A stretch of 43,089 nt of DNA from an uncultured Eubacteriales bacterium (GCA_902790495.1 CADASK010000025.1:1-43089), one strand, 5' to 3'; positions 26,893 through 34,724 are shown, counted from the first letter of the stretch. Notes: generated by a model not told the origin, from the sequence alone. Numbers and translations: made by a program.

Positions 26893-28194
26893 TCAGCAGG
26901 CGGAAGACGCATGCAGTTCATCTTCTACAAGCCGCTGAATCACCCTTTGGGCGATCTCCTCGCCCATCACCTCCGGCGGCTGGGACGCGTCCACCACAAT
27001 GAACCGCTCCGGGTCGCGCCAGATCAGCTCGCGGTAGGCCTGCTCCACCCGGGCGAAGAAGGCGTCGCTCTCGGCCTCAATCCGGTCGGGCGAGGTGGCG
27101 GCATGGCGGCGCTTCAGCGCGGCCTCGTGGTTGATATCCAGGTACACGGTGGCCAGAGGCAGGGTGCCATCCACAGCCATGGCGTTGATGTCCAGCACGC
27201 GCTGCACGCCCAGCTGGCGGCCGCCGCCCTGGTAGGCCACGGAGGAATCCACATAGCGGTCGCACAGCAGCACCCGGCCGGAGGCGACGGTGGGACGGAT
27301 CAGCTCGCGCACGTGCTGGGCGCGGCCCGCGGCGTAGAGCAGGGCCTCGGTCTCGGCGGTCATCTCCGGGTTTTCGGGGCTGAGGATGATCTCCCGCAGC
27401 ATCTCGCCGATGCGGGTGCCGCCGGGCTCGCGGCTGTGGGTCACCTCGAAGCCCCAGCGGTCCAGGGCGTCGGTCAGCAGGGCGATCTGGGTGGATTTGC
27501 CGCTGCCGTCCAGCCCCTCGATGGAGAGGAAGGCGCCGCGCGGCGGCTCCTCGCCGGGGCACAGGAAGTCGATCAGCGCCTGCACGCTCTCCACGCAGAC
27601 GTCCGCGCCGGCCTTCTGCAGCTCCTCCAGGGTGCCGTAGCCGTACACCGCGCCGATGGTACGGATGCCCGCGGCCTTGCCGCCCTCCATGTCGAAGCGG
27701 CGGTCGCCCACCATCCAGGCCTCGCGGCAGTTTTCCGGCAGCACGGCGCGGATGATATCCACCTTCTCGCTGCGCGCGTCTGTGGCGCAGCACACGCTGT
27801 CGATGAAGGGGCTCAGGCCGAAGTGGTCGAGGATGCGGCGGGTCGCGTCGCCGTGCTTGCCGGTCGCGACGCCCACGTAATCCCCGCGCGCCTTGAGCGT
27901 GCGCAGCAGACGGCGGATGCCGGGATAGACCCGGTTCTCGAACAGGCCGACGCGGTGGTAGCGCTCGCGGAAGGCGGCGATGGCCCGCTCTGCCGTTTCG
28001 TCGTCGAGGCCCATGAAGGCCCGGAAGGAATAGGCGAGCGGCGGCCCGATGTATTCGCGCAGGGCGGTGTCGTCCGGCACAGGCGCGCCGACTGCCCTCG
28101 CGGCGTGGCGCACACAGTTGAAGATGCCCTCCTCGCTCTGGGTGAGGGTGCCGTCCAGGTCAAAGATCACGGCGCGTCCAGAACACAAAGCCAT
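26893..28194 (-). CDS. tmk: HAD-family phosphatase fused to thymidylate kinase
   Basis: Residues 1-212 are a HAD hydrolase of the phosphoglycolate phosphatase type: motif I DLDGT (Asp 12 and 14), a helical cap, Lys 144 and motif IV GDRRFD (163-168). Residues 220-433 are a complete dTMP kinase: P-loop GLDGSGKST (227-235), EPGG (256-259), DRY (312-314) and the lid region. Thymidylate kinase makes dTDP for DNA synthesis. The HAD substrate is unknown; a nucleotide or phosphoglycolate is possible. There is no stop or frameshift between the halves. The ATG at 28194 has GGAGGA seven bases upstream and overlaps the preceding gene by 28 bases. B. subtilis has the same order (yaaO then tmk) but without the HAD part. 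Confidence 0.93.
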   Translation of the reverse strand: MALCSGRAVIFDLDGTLTQSEEGIFNCVRHAARAVGAPVPDDTALREYIGPPLAYSFRAFMGLDDETAERAIAAFRERYHRVGLFENRVYPGIRRLLRTLKARGDYVGVATGKHGDATRRILDHFGLSPFIDSVCCATDARSEKVDIIRAVLPENCREAWMVGDRRFDMEGGKAAGIRTIGAVYGYGTLEELQKAGADVCVESVQALIDFLCPGEEPPRGAFLSIEGLDGSGKSTQIALLTDALDRWGFEVTHSREPGGTRIGEMLREIILSPENPEMTAETEALLYAAGRAQHVRELIRPTVASGRVLLCDRYVDSSVAYQGGGRQLGVQRVLDINAMAVDGTLPLATVYLDINHEAALKRRHAATSPDRIEAESDAFFARVEQAYRELIWRDPERFIVVDASQPPEVMGEEIAQRVIQRLVEDELHASSAC

Positions 28195-29555
28195 CTGTCT
28201 TCCTCCAATCCGAATCGGCCCTGGGACGGGGCCTGCGCCAGCAGGCGCATGGTGTCTTCTGTGATGATTTCGCCGGGCATCACCAGGGGCATGCCCGGGG
28301 GATAGAGCCCCGCCGCCACGGCGGAGACCCGGCCTGCCGCCTCGCGGACGGGTACGGCCTCCCAGTCCATGGCTTCGGTCTCCCAGGGGTCGCAGCGGCG
28401 CGGGGGCAGGGCGGTCAGCGGGGGCGGGGGAGGCAGGGGCTTGGCATGGGGGCGGATGGCCTCAAGCGCCTCGCGGACGGCCGCGAAATCCTCCGCTGTG
28501 CTGCACGCGGTGAAGATGAGCGTCACGCTGGTGAAGTCCGCCATCTCCGCGTCGATGCCGCGGGCGCGCAGCTCCCGCTCCAGGGCAAAGCCGCCCTGGG
28601 GCGCTTCGATCACCAGCCGGGTCGGGTCGAAGCTGTAGCCGGGCTCGGCCATACGGGTCTGGGCGTCGCTGTAGCCCAGGGCGGGCAAGGCGCGGCGGAG
28701 GCTGTCGGCGGCCTCGGCGACCTGCCGCAGGCGCTCGCGGCCCTGCAGCTCCATCCAGGCGCGGGCGTCGTCGATGGACTGCAGCAGCAGGAAGCTGGGC
28801 GAGGACGACTGGGAGCGTCGCAGCAGCCGCAGGGCCCGGGGATGATCCGCCGCGTCCCGCAGGTGCAGCACCGCCGAGCCGGTGAGGCTGGGCAGCGTCT
28901 TGTGTACCGACTGCACCCAGGCGTCCGCGCCTAAAACGCCGGCGGAGGGCAGCTCCTCCAGCCAGGGCAGGTGCGCGCCGTGGGCCTCGTCCACCGCCAC
29001 GCGGATGCCCCGGGCGTGGGCCTGGGCGATGATGGCCTCGAGCGGGATGCAGGCCCCGTCGTAATCCGGGCGGGTGAGCAGGAGGGCCTTCGCTTCCGGG
29101 TGTGCTGCGAGGGCCGCGAGCACATCCTCCTGGGCCACATAGACCTTGCCGTTCTCCCGCTGGCGCACGGGAATCCACTCGGGATGCAGGCCAAAGCGCG
29201 CGCAGGCGTCCACGGCGCTGTGGTGGGCGCTGCGGGGCAGGAGCACGGTATCGCCCGGCTTTCCGCCCAGGCCGCGCCGGGCCCAGAGCTGCAGCATCAC
29301 CGCGATGCCCGCGGTCGCGCCGCCGGTCATGAAAAAGGTCTCCGCGGCCCCGGCAGCCCGGGCGTAGAGGCGCTGGGCCTCGGCGATGCCGCGCTCGGGG
29401 GCGTAGAGGTTGTCCGTGGTGGGCAGTTCGGTGGTGTCCAGCACGTAGAGATCCTCCGCGCCGAAGGGAGCGCGCCCCTTGTGCCCGGGCATGTGTCCGC
29501 TGACGCGGCCGGCGGCTCCGGCCAGCATGTCGTGGATCGGACGGAAAACGGGCAT
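28167..29555 (-). CDS. Orn/Lys/Arg decarboxylase family PLP enzyme, YaaO-like
   Basis: A PLP-dependent fold-type I decarboxylase of 462 residues, the short form without the N-terminal wing domain of biosynthetic or inducible decarboxylases. Visible motifs are GHMPGHKGRAPF near the start, FFMTGGATAGI (cofactor phosphate pocket), VDEAHGAHLPW (Asp to the PLP ring nitrogen) and SVHKTLPSLTGSA, which holds the Schiff-base Lys. The substrate (arginine, lysine or ornithine) cannot be told from sequence; polyamine synthesis is likely. The start at 29555 has GGGAGGTG upstream and begins the conserved sequence. It leads a minus-strand operon with HAD-tmk and probably polC. This yaaO-tmk order is conserved in Firmicutes. 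Confidence 0.92.
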   Translation of the reverse strand: MPVFRPIHDMLAGAAGRVSGHMPGHKGRAPFGAEDLYVLDTTELPTTDNLYAPERGIAEAQRLYARAAGAAETFFMTGGATAGIAVMLQLWARRGLGGKPGDTVLLPRSAHHSAVDACARFGLHPEWIPVRQRENGKVYVAQEDVLAALAAHPEAKALLLTRPDYDGACIPLEAIIAQAHARGIRVAVDEAHGAHLPWLEELPSAGVLGADAWVQSVHKTLPSLTGSAVLHLRDAADHPRALRLLRRSQSSSPSFLLLQSIDDARAWMELQGRERLRQVAEAADSLRRALPALGYSDAQTRMAEPGYSFDPTRLVIEAPQGGFALERELRARGIDAEMADFTSVTLIFTACSTAEDFAAVREALEAIRPHAKPLPPPPPLTALPPRRCDPWETEAMDWEAVPVREAAGRVSAVAAGLYPPGMPLVMPGEIITEDTMRLLAQAPSQGRFGLEEDRWLCVLDAP

Positions 29556-29585
29556 GGGGTCACCTCCCACAAAAAAGCTGCCCTC

Positions 29586-29614
29586 AGTATACCAGAACGC
29601 GCGCCCACGCGCAA
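29586..29614 (-). promoter_or_regulatory. promoter of the decarboxylase-tmk-polC unit
   Basis: Minus strand -35 TTGCGC (29614-29609), a 17-bp spacer and -10 TATACT (29591-29586). The predicted start is about 25 bases before the ATG at 29555. Confidence 0.65.
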
Positions 29615-29645
29615 GCGGAGTCAACCCATTTGGCACACCGTAGTA

Positions 29646-29675
29646 CTTGCCCGCGCCCGCAGGCGCGGAACCCCC
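29646..29675 (+). repeat. type A repeat, copy 9 (partial, stem 2 only)
   Basis: Only TTGC plus CCGCGCCCGCAGGCGCGG and AACCCCC remain. It lies between divergent promoters. Confidence 0.75.
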
Positions 29676-29741
29676 GCTGTCAGCGAAAAGAATCATATGA
29701 GTGTAATCTCAAAGGGCGTGAGCCAAAAATCTTCTCTCTTC

Positions 29742-29770
29742 TTGACGCTCCCCCCAACTTGCGGTAAGAT
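29742..29770 (+). promoter_or_regulatory. promoter for the NusG II-Gx transporter-YfbR unit
   Basis: -35 TTGACG (29742-29747), a 17-bp spacer and -10 TAAGAT (29765-29770), with TTGCGG just ahead of the -10. The leader is about 30 nt. Confidence 0.82.
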
Positions 29771-29807
29771 GAGAAGGATTCTCAGACTGTGACCAAGGAG
29801 GCCTCTT

Positions 29808-30287
29808 ATGCGCAGATGGATCGCGCTGCTGCTGGCGCTGACGTGCCTGTGCCCGGCTGCCGCCCTCGCGGAAGCACCGGCGGAGACAGACCCGAGCGGC
29901 GAAGCCCAGCAGGCGGAGGCTCTGGATCCCGCCACCCTGGCGCCGGGCTACGTCTTCGTCTCGGCGGCCACCGTCCAGGGCTGGCTCCCGCTGCCCACCG
30001 AGGGCGAGGTCAGCTTCCCCCTGGCCCAGACCCTGCCCGACGGCACCGAGGCGCTCAACGTGATCCACCTGACGCCCCACGGCGTGTGGATGGAGGACTC
30101 CACCTGCGAGGGCCACGACTGCGTGGAGCAGGGTGAGGTCACCTTTGACAATATCGGCACCCGCATTCTGGGTCGGTACATCCTCTGCCTGCCGAACCAG
30201 GTGTCGCTGGAGCTGTACAGCACGGAGGAGCTGCTGGCGCTGATGGGCGCACAGACGGAAACGGCGGGCGGCGACGAGACGCCCTGA
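29808..30287 (+). CDS. exported NusG domain II-containing protein
   Basis: The 159-residue product has a signal peptide ending at ALA near residue 21. It then has a domain with the extracellular NusG_II pattern: TPHGVWMEDSTCEGHDCVEQG and later RYILCLPNQVSLELYS. Cys residues at CEGHDC and ILC are typical for the family. Such proteins are usually encoded next to a Gx transporter, as here, and their role is not known. AAGGAGG precedes the ATG. The Gx transporter start follows 20 bases after the stop. Confidence 0.88.
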   Translation: MRRWIALLLALTCLCPAAALAEAPAETDPSGEAQQAEALDPATLAPGYVFVSAATVQGWLPLPTEGEVSFPLAQTLPDGTEALNVIHLTPHGVWMEDSTCEGHDCVEQGEVTFDNIGTRILGRYILCLPNQVSLELYSTEELLALMGAQTETAGGDETP

Positions 30288-30307
30288 CAGCCCCGGAAGG
30301 AGCGACC

Positions 30308-30982
30308 ATGCGTAAAACCCTGCAACTGACGGTATCGGCCCTGCTGCTGGCGATGATGCTGGTGCTGGGCTATGTGGAGAGCCTGCTGCCCGCCTTCACG
30401 GCGATCCCCGGCATCAAGCTGGGACTGAGCAACAGCGTGCTGATCTTCGCGGTGTACATGCTGGACATCCCCACCGCGTACATCCTCATGGCGCTGAAGG
30501 TGACGCTGTCCGGCTTCCTCTTCGGCAACCCGGCGGCGATGCTCTACGCCTTCGCGGGCGGCCTGCTGAGCCTGACGGTGATGGCCCTGCTCAGCCGGAT
30601 CAGGACGCTGCCGGTGCCCGCCGTATCCATGGCGGGCGGTGTGGCGCACAACGTGGGCCAGGTGCTCATGGCGATGATCGTGCTGCACACGCCCCGGCAG
30701 ATGCTCTACTACCTGGGCGTGCTGATGCTGGTGGGCCTCGCCTGCGGCCTGCTGACGGGCGTGGCCGCCAAGGCCGTGATGGCCCACCTGAAGCACCTGC
30801 ACTGGCGCAGCGCCCGCACGAAGGCCGGGCAGACTTCGGCGCTGCTGATCGCGCTGTCCGTCGCCGCGGTGCTGGCGGCGGGCTATCTGGCCTACCGCTC
30901 GCTGAACACCCCCGTGGCCGTGAAGGTGACCACCGCCACCGATATGCTATTGAAGGAGCTTCCCTTCGAGGTGAAACCATGA
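30308..30982 (+). CDS. Gx transporter family membrane protein (heptaprenyl diphosphate synthase component I-like)
   Basis: A 224-residue polytopic membrane protein with about five or six helices. The family is often labelled heptaprenyl diphosphate synthase component I, but its fold resembles small ECF-type substrate-binding membrane proteins. Conserved patches seen here are the Gly/Asn-rich PGIKLGLSN, the FGNPAAMLYAFAGGLLSL segment and GGVAHNVGQ. A C-terminal extra helix (about 178-200) with a short extracellular tail looks unusual. It sits after the NusG II gene, the common arrangement, and its stop overlaps the next start by four bases (ATGA). A lipid or isoprenoid-related cargo is a guess. 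Confidence 0.88.
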   Translation: MRKTLQLTVSALLLAMMLVLGYVESLLPAFTAIPGIKLGLSNSVLIFAVYMLDIPTAYILMALKVTLSGFLFGNPAAMLYAFAGGLLSLTVMALLSRIRTLPVPAVSMAGGVAHNVGQVLMAMIVLHTPRQMLYYLGVLMLVGLACGLLTGVAAKAVMAHLKHLHWRSARTKAGQTSALLIALSVAAVLAAGYLAYRSLNTPVAVKVTTATDMLLKELPFEVKP

Positions 30983-31563
30983 ATCCCTTTTTCGCCTATA
31001 TGGCCCGCCTGAAACTGATCCGCCGCTGGAGCCTGATGCGCAACACCCAGCCGGAGAACGACGCCGAGCACTCCCTGCAGGTCGCGATGATCGCCCACGC
31101 CATCGCCTTGACCGCCCGCGACCGCTACCACCGGGACATCGACCCGGAGCACGTGGTGACCCTGGCGGTCTACCATGACGCCACCGAGGTGCTGACCGGC
31201 GACCTGCCCACACCCGTCAAATACCACTCCGAGGCGCTGCGCGGAGCCTACCGCACCCTGGAGGATCAGGCGGCGGAGCGCCTGGTGGCCATGCTGCCGG
31301 AGGAGCTGCGGCCCAGCTTCGCCCCGCTGTTCACCGAGCAGGACACGCTGGCCCGGCGCATCGTGAAGGCCGCCGACCGCATCAGCGCCTACGTGAAGTG
31401 TCTGGAGGAGGAGCGCGCCGGCAACCGCGAGTTCGACGCGGCGGCGGAGACGGTGCTCGCGTCCATCCGTGCCATCGACCTGCCCGAGGTGCAGGACTTC
31501 ATGGACACCTGCGTCCCGGCCTTCACGCTGACACTGGACGAGTTGAACGCGCCCGTCACCTGA
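30979..31563 (+). CDS. yfbR: HD-domain 5'-deoxynucleotidase, YfbR-like
   Basis: The 194-residue product matches the YfbR family, which dephosphorylates deoxyribonucleoside 5'-monophosphates. The HD metal ligands are visible as NDAEHSLQ (His), YHDATEVLTGDLPTPVKYH (HD pair) and KAADRISAYVKCLEE (downstream Asp). The Arg in RWSLMRNTQPEN is also typical. It is cytoplasmic and a normal length. It overlaps the Gx transporter by four bases, so it is translationally coupled. A biological link to that transporter is not obvious. Confidence 0.93.
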   Translation: MNPFFAYMARLKLIRRWSLMRNTQPENDAEHSLQVAMIAHAIALTARDRYHRDIDPEHVVTLAVYHDATEVLTGDLPTPVKYHSEALRGAYRTLEDQAAERLVAMLPEELRPSFAPLFTEQDTLARRIVKAADRISAYVKCLEEERAGNREFDAAAETVLASIRAIDLPEVQDFMDTCVPAFTLTLDELNAPVT

Positions 31564-31633
31564 ACGACCGAGGGAACAAAACAGCCGGTCCACCCGTTTG
31601 ACAAGATGAGAACCATGACAGGAGGAACTGATG

Positions 31634-32812
31634 ATGCCATTTGGAAAGCGCGCTTTATCCCTGCTGATGAGCCTTTGCCTGCTGATGGGCTGCCTGGCCT
31701 TCCCGGCGGCGGCCGAGGAGGAAGAGGAGGAGTGGTCCATCGGCGACCTGACCGAGGAGGCGCAGCAGGCGGAAGCGGAAGCGCTGCCCGACTTTGAGGC
31801 GGACGATTTCGACTGGGAGGCCTGGCTGGAATCCACCGAGACCGAGGAGGCTGTGACCGACGCCCTGGGCGACGCGGAGGTGGATACCAGCGTCAGCGCG
31901 GGCGACCTGGAGCTGAACCCGAACCTGCCCGGCAATGTGATCAACATCATGCTGATCGGCATTGACTCTCATGACAAGGACGTGCGCGAGGAGAAGGCCT
32001 CCCACCTGAACGACTCCAACATGATCCTCTCGATCAACACGGACGATGGCTCGGTGAAGCTGACCTCCATCCTGCGCGACCTGTACGTCAACATCCCCGG
32101 CTACAAGAACAAGGCCAAGCTCAACAACGCCTACTACCGGGGCGAGGGCGATCTGGTGATGCGCACGATCAACCACCTGTTCGAGATGAACATCCAGCAC
32201 TACGTGGTGATCAACTTCTACGGCGTGGCCTCCATCATCGACGCCCTGGGCGGCATCGACATCGATATGACCAAGACCGAGGCCAGCGCCATCAACGCCT
32301 ACCTGAACCAGGCCTACAAGAAGACCAGCAAGTACACCTACGACACCAAGGACAAGTCCGAGCGCGAGCCCCTGCAGCGGATCTCCGGCGTGCAGCACTG
32401 CGACGGCATCCAGGCGCTGATGTACGCCCGCCTGCGCAAGATTGACGGCGACTTCGCCCGCACGGCCCGCCAGCGCCACCTGCTGGAGCTGCTGCTGAAC
32501 AAGGTGCTGCAGGACATGGACACGGGCAAGCTGCTCAACCTGATCTCCACCTGCCTGCCCTACATGATCACGAACATGAATGCCCAGACCATCATGAACG
32601 TGGCCACCGCCGTGCTGAAGACGGACATCATCAGCCGGGCGAAGGATGGCGGCGAGCTGCTGCAGCAGCACCGCATTCCGATGGACAAGACCTATGGGTA
32701 CGGCACGACGGACAAGGGTGCGAGCGTGATTACGCTCTCGGACAAGCAGTGGGACAACAATGTGCAGTCCCTGCACTACTTCATCTATGGGAATTATTAT
32801 CCCGCCAAGTAA
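31634..32812 (+). CDS. LytR-CpsA-Psr (LCP) family protein
   Basis: LCP enzymes transfer glycopolymers from a lipid carrier to peptidoglycan on the outer face of the membrane. The 392-residue product has a signal or anchor helix at residues 5-24, where LMGC could also be a lipobox. A very acidic stretch of about 70 residues follows, then the LCP domain: NIMLIGIDSHD, SNMILSINTDD, LTSILRDLYVNIPGY, KLNNAYYRGE, VINFYGVASIIDALGGIDID and ALMYARLRKIDGDFARTARQR. The Arg residues that hold the pyrophosphate are present. GGAGG (31621-31625) is eight bases from the ATG at 31634 and five from an alternative at 31631. No promoter was found, and a strong terminator follows. Confidence 0.94.
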   Translation: MPFGKRALSLLMSLCLLMGCLAFPAAAEEEEEEWSIGDLTEEAQQAEAEALPDFEADDFDWEAWLESTETEEAVTDALGDAEVDTSVSAGDLELNPNLPGNVINIMLIGIDSHDKDVREEKASHLNDSNMILSINTDDGSVKLTSILRDLYVNIPGYKNKAKLNNAYYRGEGDLVMRTINHLFEMNIQHYVVINFYGVASIIDALGGIDIDMTKTEASAINAYLNQAYKKTSKYTYDTKDKSEREPLQRISGVQHCDGIQALMYARLRKIDGDFARTARQRHLLELLLNKVLQDMDTGKLLNLISTCLPYMITNMNAQTIMNVATAVLKTDIISRAKDGGELLQQHRIPMDKTYGYGTTDKGASVITLSDKQWDNNVQSLHYFIYGNYYPAK

Positions 32813-32816
32813 AGAC

Positions 32817-32866
32817 AAAAGAGAATCCCGGCCAGTTTGGATCAGGCTTGGCCGGGATTCTTTTGC
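32817..32866 (+). terminator. strong intrinsic terminator after the LCP gene
   Basis: AGAATCCCGGCCA pairs with TGGCCGGGATTCT around a 14-nt loop, then TTTT. The arms are perfect, and A/T tracts on both sides make it potentially bidirectional. Confidence 0.92.
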
Positions 32867-32911
32867 GTTCTTGATGATGCTATGCGATGCGCTGCCGGTA
32901 GCACACGCTAC

Positions 32912-32962
32912 GCGAAGGTTTCCAAAGGCTTTGCGTTCGCGGTGGCAACCTTTCGCATCGCA
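32912..32962 (+). repeat. degenerate type A-related sequence (copy 16, remnant)
   Basis: GCGAAGGTTTCCAAAGG is followed by CTTTGCG, and a second inverted GCAACCTTTCGC lies nearby. It looks like a decayed or rearranged copy. Confidence 0.45.
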
Positions 32963-33029
32963 CTTAGCGCAATCTCGTTATTGCCTTTTAAGGATGAAGC
33001 TTGGGTTGCCAAAAGCGTGTGCGGGGGGT

Positions 33030-33094
33030 CCGGGGGACACACGTCGCAACGTGTCCCCCGGTGTCCTTTGCTACTTTCCCACATGGGAAAGTAG
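33030..33094. repeat. two strong hairpins in the gene-free stretch 32867-33152
   Basis: Hairpin 1 is an 11-bp perfect stem (CCGGGGGACAC at 33030-33040 with GTGTCCCCCGG at 33051-33061). Hairpin 2 is CTACTTTCCC/GGGAAAGTAG (33071-33094) with a 4-nt loop. No coding potential is seen in this stretch. They look like another dispersed repeat, of which only one copy is visible here. Confidence 0.6.
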
Positions 33095-33152
33095 AATCAT
33101 CAACTTGCGACAGATAGGGTTTCAGCCGTTTCTAATACTTAGTTGTTAGCAG

Positions 33153-33179
33153 AGGTTCCGCGCCTGCGGGCGCGGGCAA
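33153..33179 (-). repeat. type A repeat, copy 10 (partial, minus orientation)
   Basis: On the minus strand it reads TTTGCCCGCGCC, CGCA, GGCGCGGAACC, so only stem 2 and its flank remain. It abuts the stop codon of the gene at 33181-33729. Confidence 0.75.
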
Positions 33180-33180
33180 A

Positions 33181-33729
33181 TCAACCGTTGCTGTCGCCTT
33201 CGCCCTCGCGCAGCGTCTTCATGACGGCGGTCAGCTGCTCCAGCGTCAGATGCTGGGAGGCGAAGTAGAGAATCTCCCGCTCCGTGAGTATGGCGATGGC
33301 CTTGTACTGCTTGCCCACCAGCTGCACGGCCTGCCAGTCGCCGATTTTGATGGCGTGGGACTCGTGAAACTTCAGGTGCGCCACCTGCTCGGCGAAGGTC
33401 TCCAGCAGGGCCACGTTGGCCTGGGGGTTCCCGTAGTTGGCGGGGTAGACCTCCTTGAAGAAGCGGAGCACCTTCTGGTTGTGGTTGTCCTTGACACAGA
33501 ACTGCTTCCACGTCCAGAAGCGGTCGTGGGGGCCGCGCTTGTTCGGGATCTCAAAATCCGTTTCCAGCGTCCAGTGCTTGTCCACGGTGATGGCGTAGGC
33601 GCCGTCCCACAGCTGCAGCTCCTGCTCGCCGAAGTAGAAGTCATCCGCCAGGGCGGTCAGCTGGGCACCCAGCAGGCAAACGAGAAGCAGCGCGGCGAGA
33701 GCGCGCCGGAGGAATGCATATCGGTTCAT
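33181..33729 (-). CDS. small exported protein of unknown function
   Basis: The 182-residue product has a signal peptide ending in ALADD near residue 28-30. The mature part is mixed alpha/beta with many aromatic and basic residues, e.g. TVDKHWTLETDFEIPNK, KVLRFFKEVYPANYG and AIKIGDWQAVQLVGKQYKA. I do not recognise the family. The AVQLVG...AIAILTEREILYF pattern looks like the lipid- or ligand-binding beta sheet of small exported PsbP- or DUF-type proteins, but this is weak. The gene stands alone with its own promoter at 33780-33807. Its stop codon touches a partial type A repeat. Confidence 0.78.
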   Translation of the reverse strand: MNRYAFLRRALAALLLVCLLGAQLTALADDFYFGEQELQLWDGAYAITVDKHWTLETDFEIPNKRGPHDRFWTWKQFCVKDNHNQKVLRFFKEVYPANYGNPQANVALLETFAEQVAHLKFHESHAIKIGDWQAVQLVGKQYKAIAILTEREILYFASQHLTLEQLTAVMKTLREGEGDSNG

Positions 33730-33779
33730 CAGATCGTCTCCTGTCCCGGCCGCCGGGGCGGCCTGCTTGTACAGCTTCT

Positions 33780-33807
33780 ATTATAAGCGTTTGGACGGGA
33801 AAGTCAA
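33780..33807 (-). promoter_or_regulatory. promoter of the exported protein at 33181-33729
   Basis: Minus strand -35 TTGACT (33807-33802), a 16-bp spacer and a consensus -10 TATAAT (33785-33780), about 50 bases upstream of the start codon. Confidence 0.8.
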
Positions 33808-33871
33808 TCACGGCGGCGCGCAGGAACCCGCCGCCTTTGCATTTTTGGGGCATTTTTTTGTAAAAAAGCCA

Positions 33872-33900
33872 TTTACAAAAGCCTGCCTTTCTGATAAGAT
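33872..33900 (+). promoter_or_regulatory. rpsO promoter
   Basis: -35 TTTACA (33872-33877), a 17-bp spacer and -10 TAAGAT (33895-33900). Transcription would start near 33907. Confidence 0.8.
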
Positions 33901-33906
33901 AAACCT

Positions 33907-34056
33907 TGGGTTTTGCTGAACCGCACGCGCGGGCTGCCGGATACTCCTTCGGCGCGCTGGGCACGCGGCGATTGCGCCCCCGGATGACCGGCGAAAGGCC
34001 GGATACCGGAGAAGAACGAGCCCCCGAACGGGGCGGAAACAAATGGAGGAAAGACC
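33907..34056 (+). promoter_or_regulatory. rpsO 5' leader, possible S15 autoregulatory RNA
   Basis: About 150 nt between the predicted start and the rpsO ATG. It is GC-rich with several hairpin-forming stretches, including CCGGC/GCCGG around 33990-34005. In several bacteria S15 binds its own leader to repress translation. I cannot match this leader to a known S15 class by eye. Confidence 0.35.
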
Positions 34057-34311
34057 ATGACCAAGTCCGAGATCATCGCCGCCTATGCGCTGCATGAGGG
34101 CGACACGGGATCCCCTGAGGTGCAGATCGCGCTTCTGACCGAACGCATCAACCACCTCAACGAGCACCTGAAGAAGAACAAGAACGACCACCACTCCAAC
34201 CGTGGCCTGCTGCTGATGGTTGGCCGCCGCCGCGGTATGCTGGAGTACCTCAAGAAGACCGACATCGAGCGCTACCGCACCCTGATCGCCCGCCTGAATC
34301 TGCGCAAGTAA
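34057..34311 (+). CDS. rpsO: 30S ribosomal protein S15
   Basis: S15 binds 16S rRNA early in 30S assembly. The 84-residue product is slightly shorter than the usual 88-89 but has all key parts: [22 protein letters not shown], then [14 protein letters not shown] and the [18 protein letters not shown] motif, ending in ARLNLRK. GGAGG lies seven bases ahead of the ATG. rpsO followed by pnp is a widely conserved order, although a terminator and two repeats lie between them here. Confidence 0.98.
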   Translation: MTKSEIIAAYALHEGDTGSPEVQIALLTERINHLNEHLKKNKNDHHSNRGLLLMVGRRRGMLEYLKKTDIERYRTLIARLNLRK

Positions 34312-34363
34312 TTCACACGGGAACCCCTGGAGCACGCGCTTGGTTGTCGCGGGCTGTCTGCAC

Positions 34364-34402
34364 CAGCCGCCGGGGAATACGCTTCTCCGGCGGCTGTTTT
34401 CA
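34364..34402 (+). terminator. intrinsic terminator after rpsO
   Basis: CAGCCGCCGG (34364-34373) pairs with CCGGCGGCTG (34387-34396), then TTTTC. Some read-through to pnp is possible. Confidence 0.87.
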
Positions 34403-34491
34403 GGACAGCCCACTGACGGGACCCGCTTCGGATGTTATGCACAGGCAATCCATTTAAAGCAAGCCTTCACTCTGATAACTTCAGGGCGACG

Positions 34492-34559
34492 GCCGAAGGT
34501 TTGCAAAGGGCGACCGGAAAGCCCTTTGCCCGCGCCCGCAGGCGCGGAACCCTTTCGGC
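34492..34559 (+). repeat. type A repeat, copy 11
   Basis: Stem 1 GCAAAGGGC/GCCCTTTGC around GACCGGAAA, stem 2 CCGCGCC/GGCGCGG, and an extended outer helix GCCGAA..GTT with AACC..TTCGGC. This is the clearest case of the closed three-way fold. Confidence 0.88.
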
Positions 34560-34584
34560 TAATAAATGCCCAATCAGGCCGAGA

Positions 34585-34647
34585 GCGAAGGGTTGCAAGG
34601 GGCGATCGCAAAGCCCCTTGCCCGCGCCCGCAGGCGCGGAACCCCTG
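34585..34647 (+). repeat. type A repeat, copy 12
   Basis: Stem 1 GCAAGGGGC/GCCCCTTGC around GATCGCAAA, stem 2 CCGCGCC/GGCGCGG, outer helix GGGTT/AACCC. It is in tandem with copy 11, 25 bases apart. Confidence 0.88.
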
Positions 34648-34724
34648 CTGCCAAAGAATGGAAAAGGCCAGCCTCGCGCTGACCGCGCGATTGTCTGTGC
34701 ATAGCACCCGAGGGGTCAAAGGGT

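Noticed and set aside
31598-31603. TTGACA ahead of the LCP gene as a promoter
   Set aside because: The -10 position falls on the GGAGGA ribosome site and does not match.
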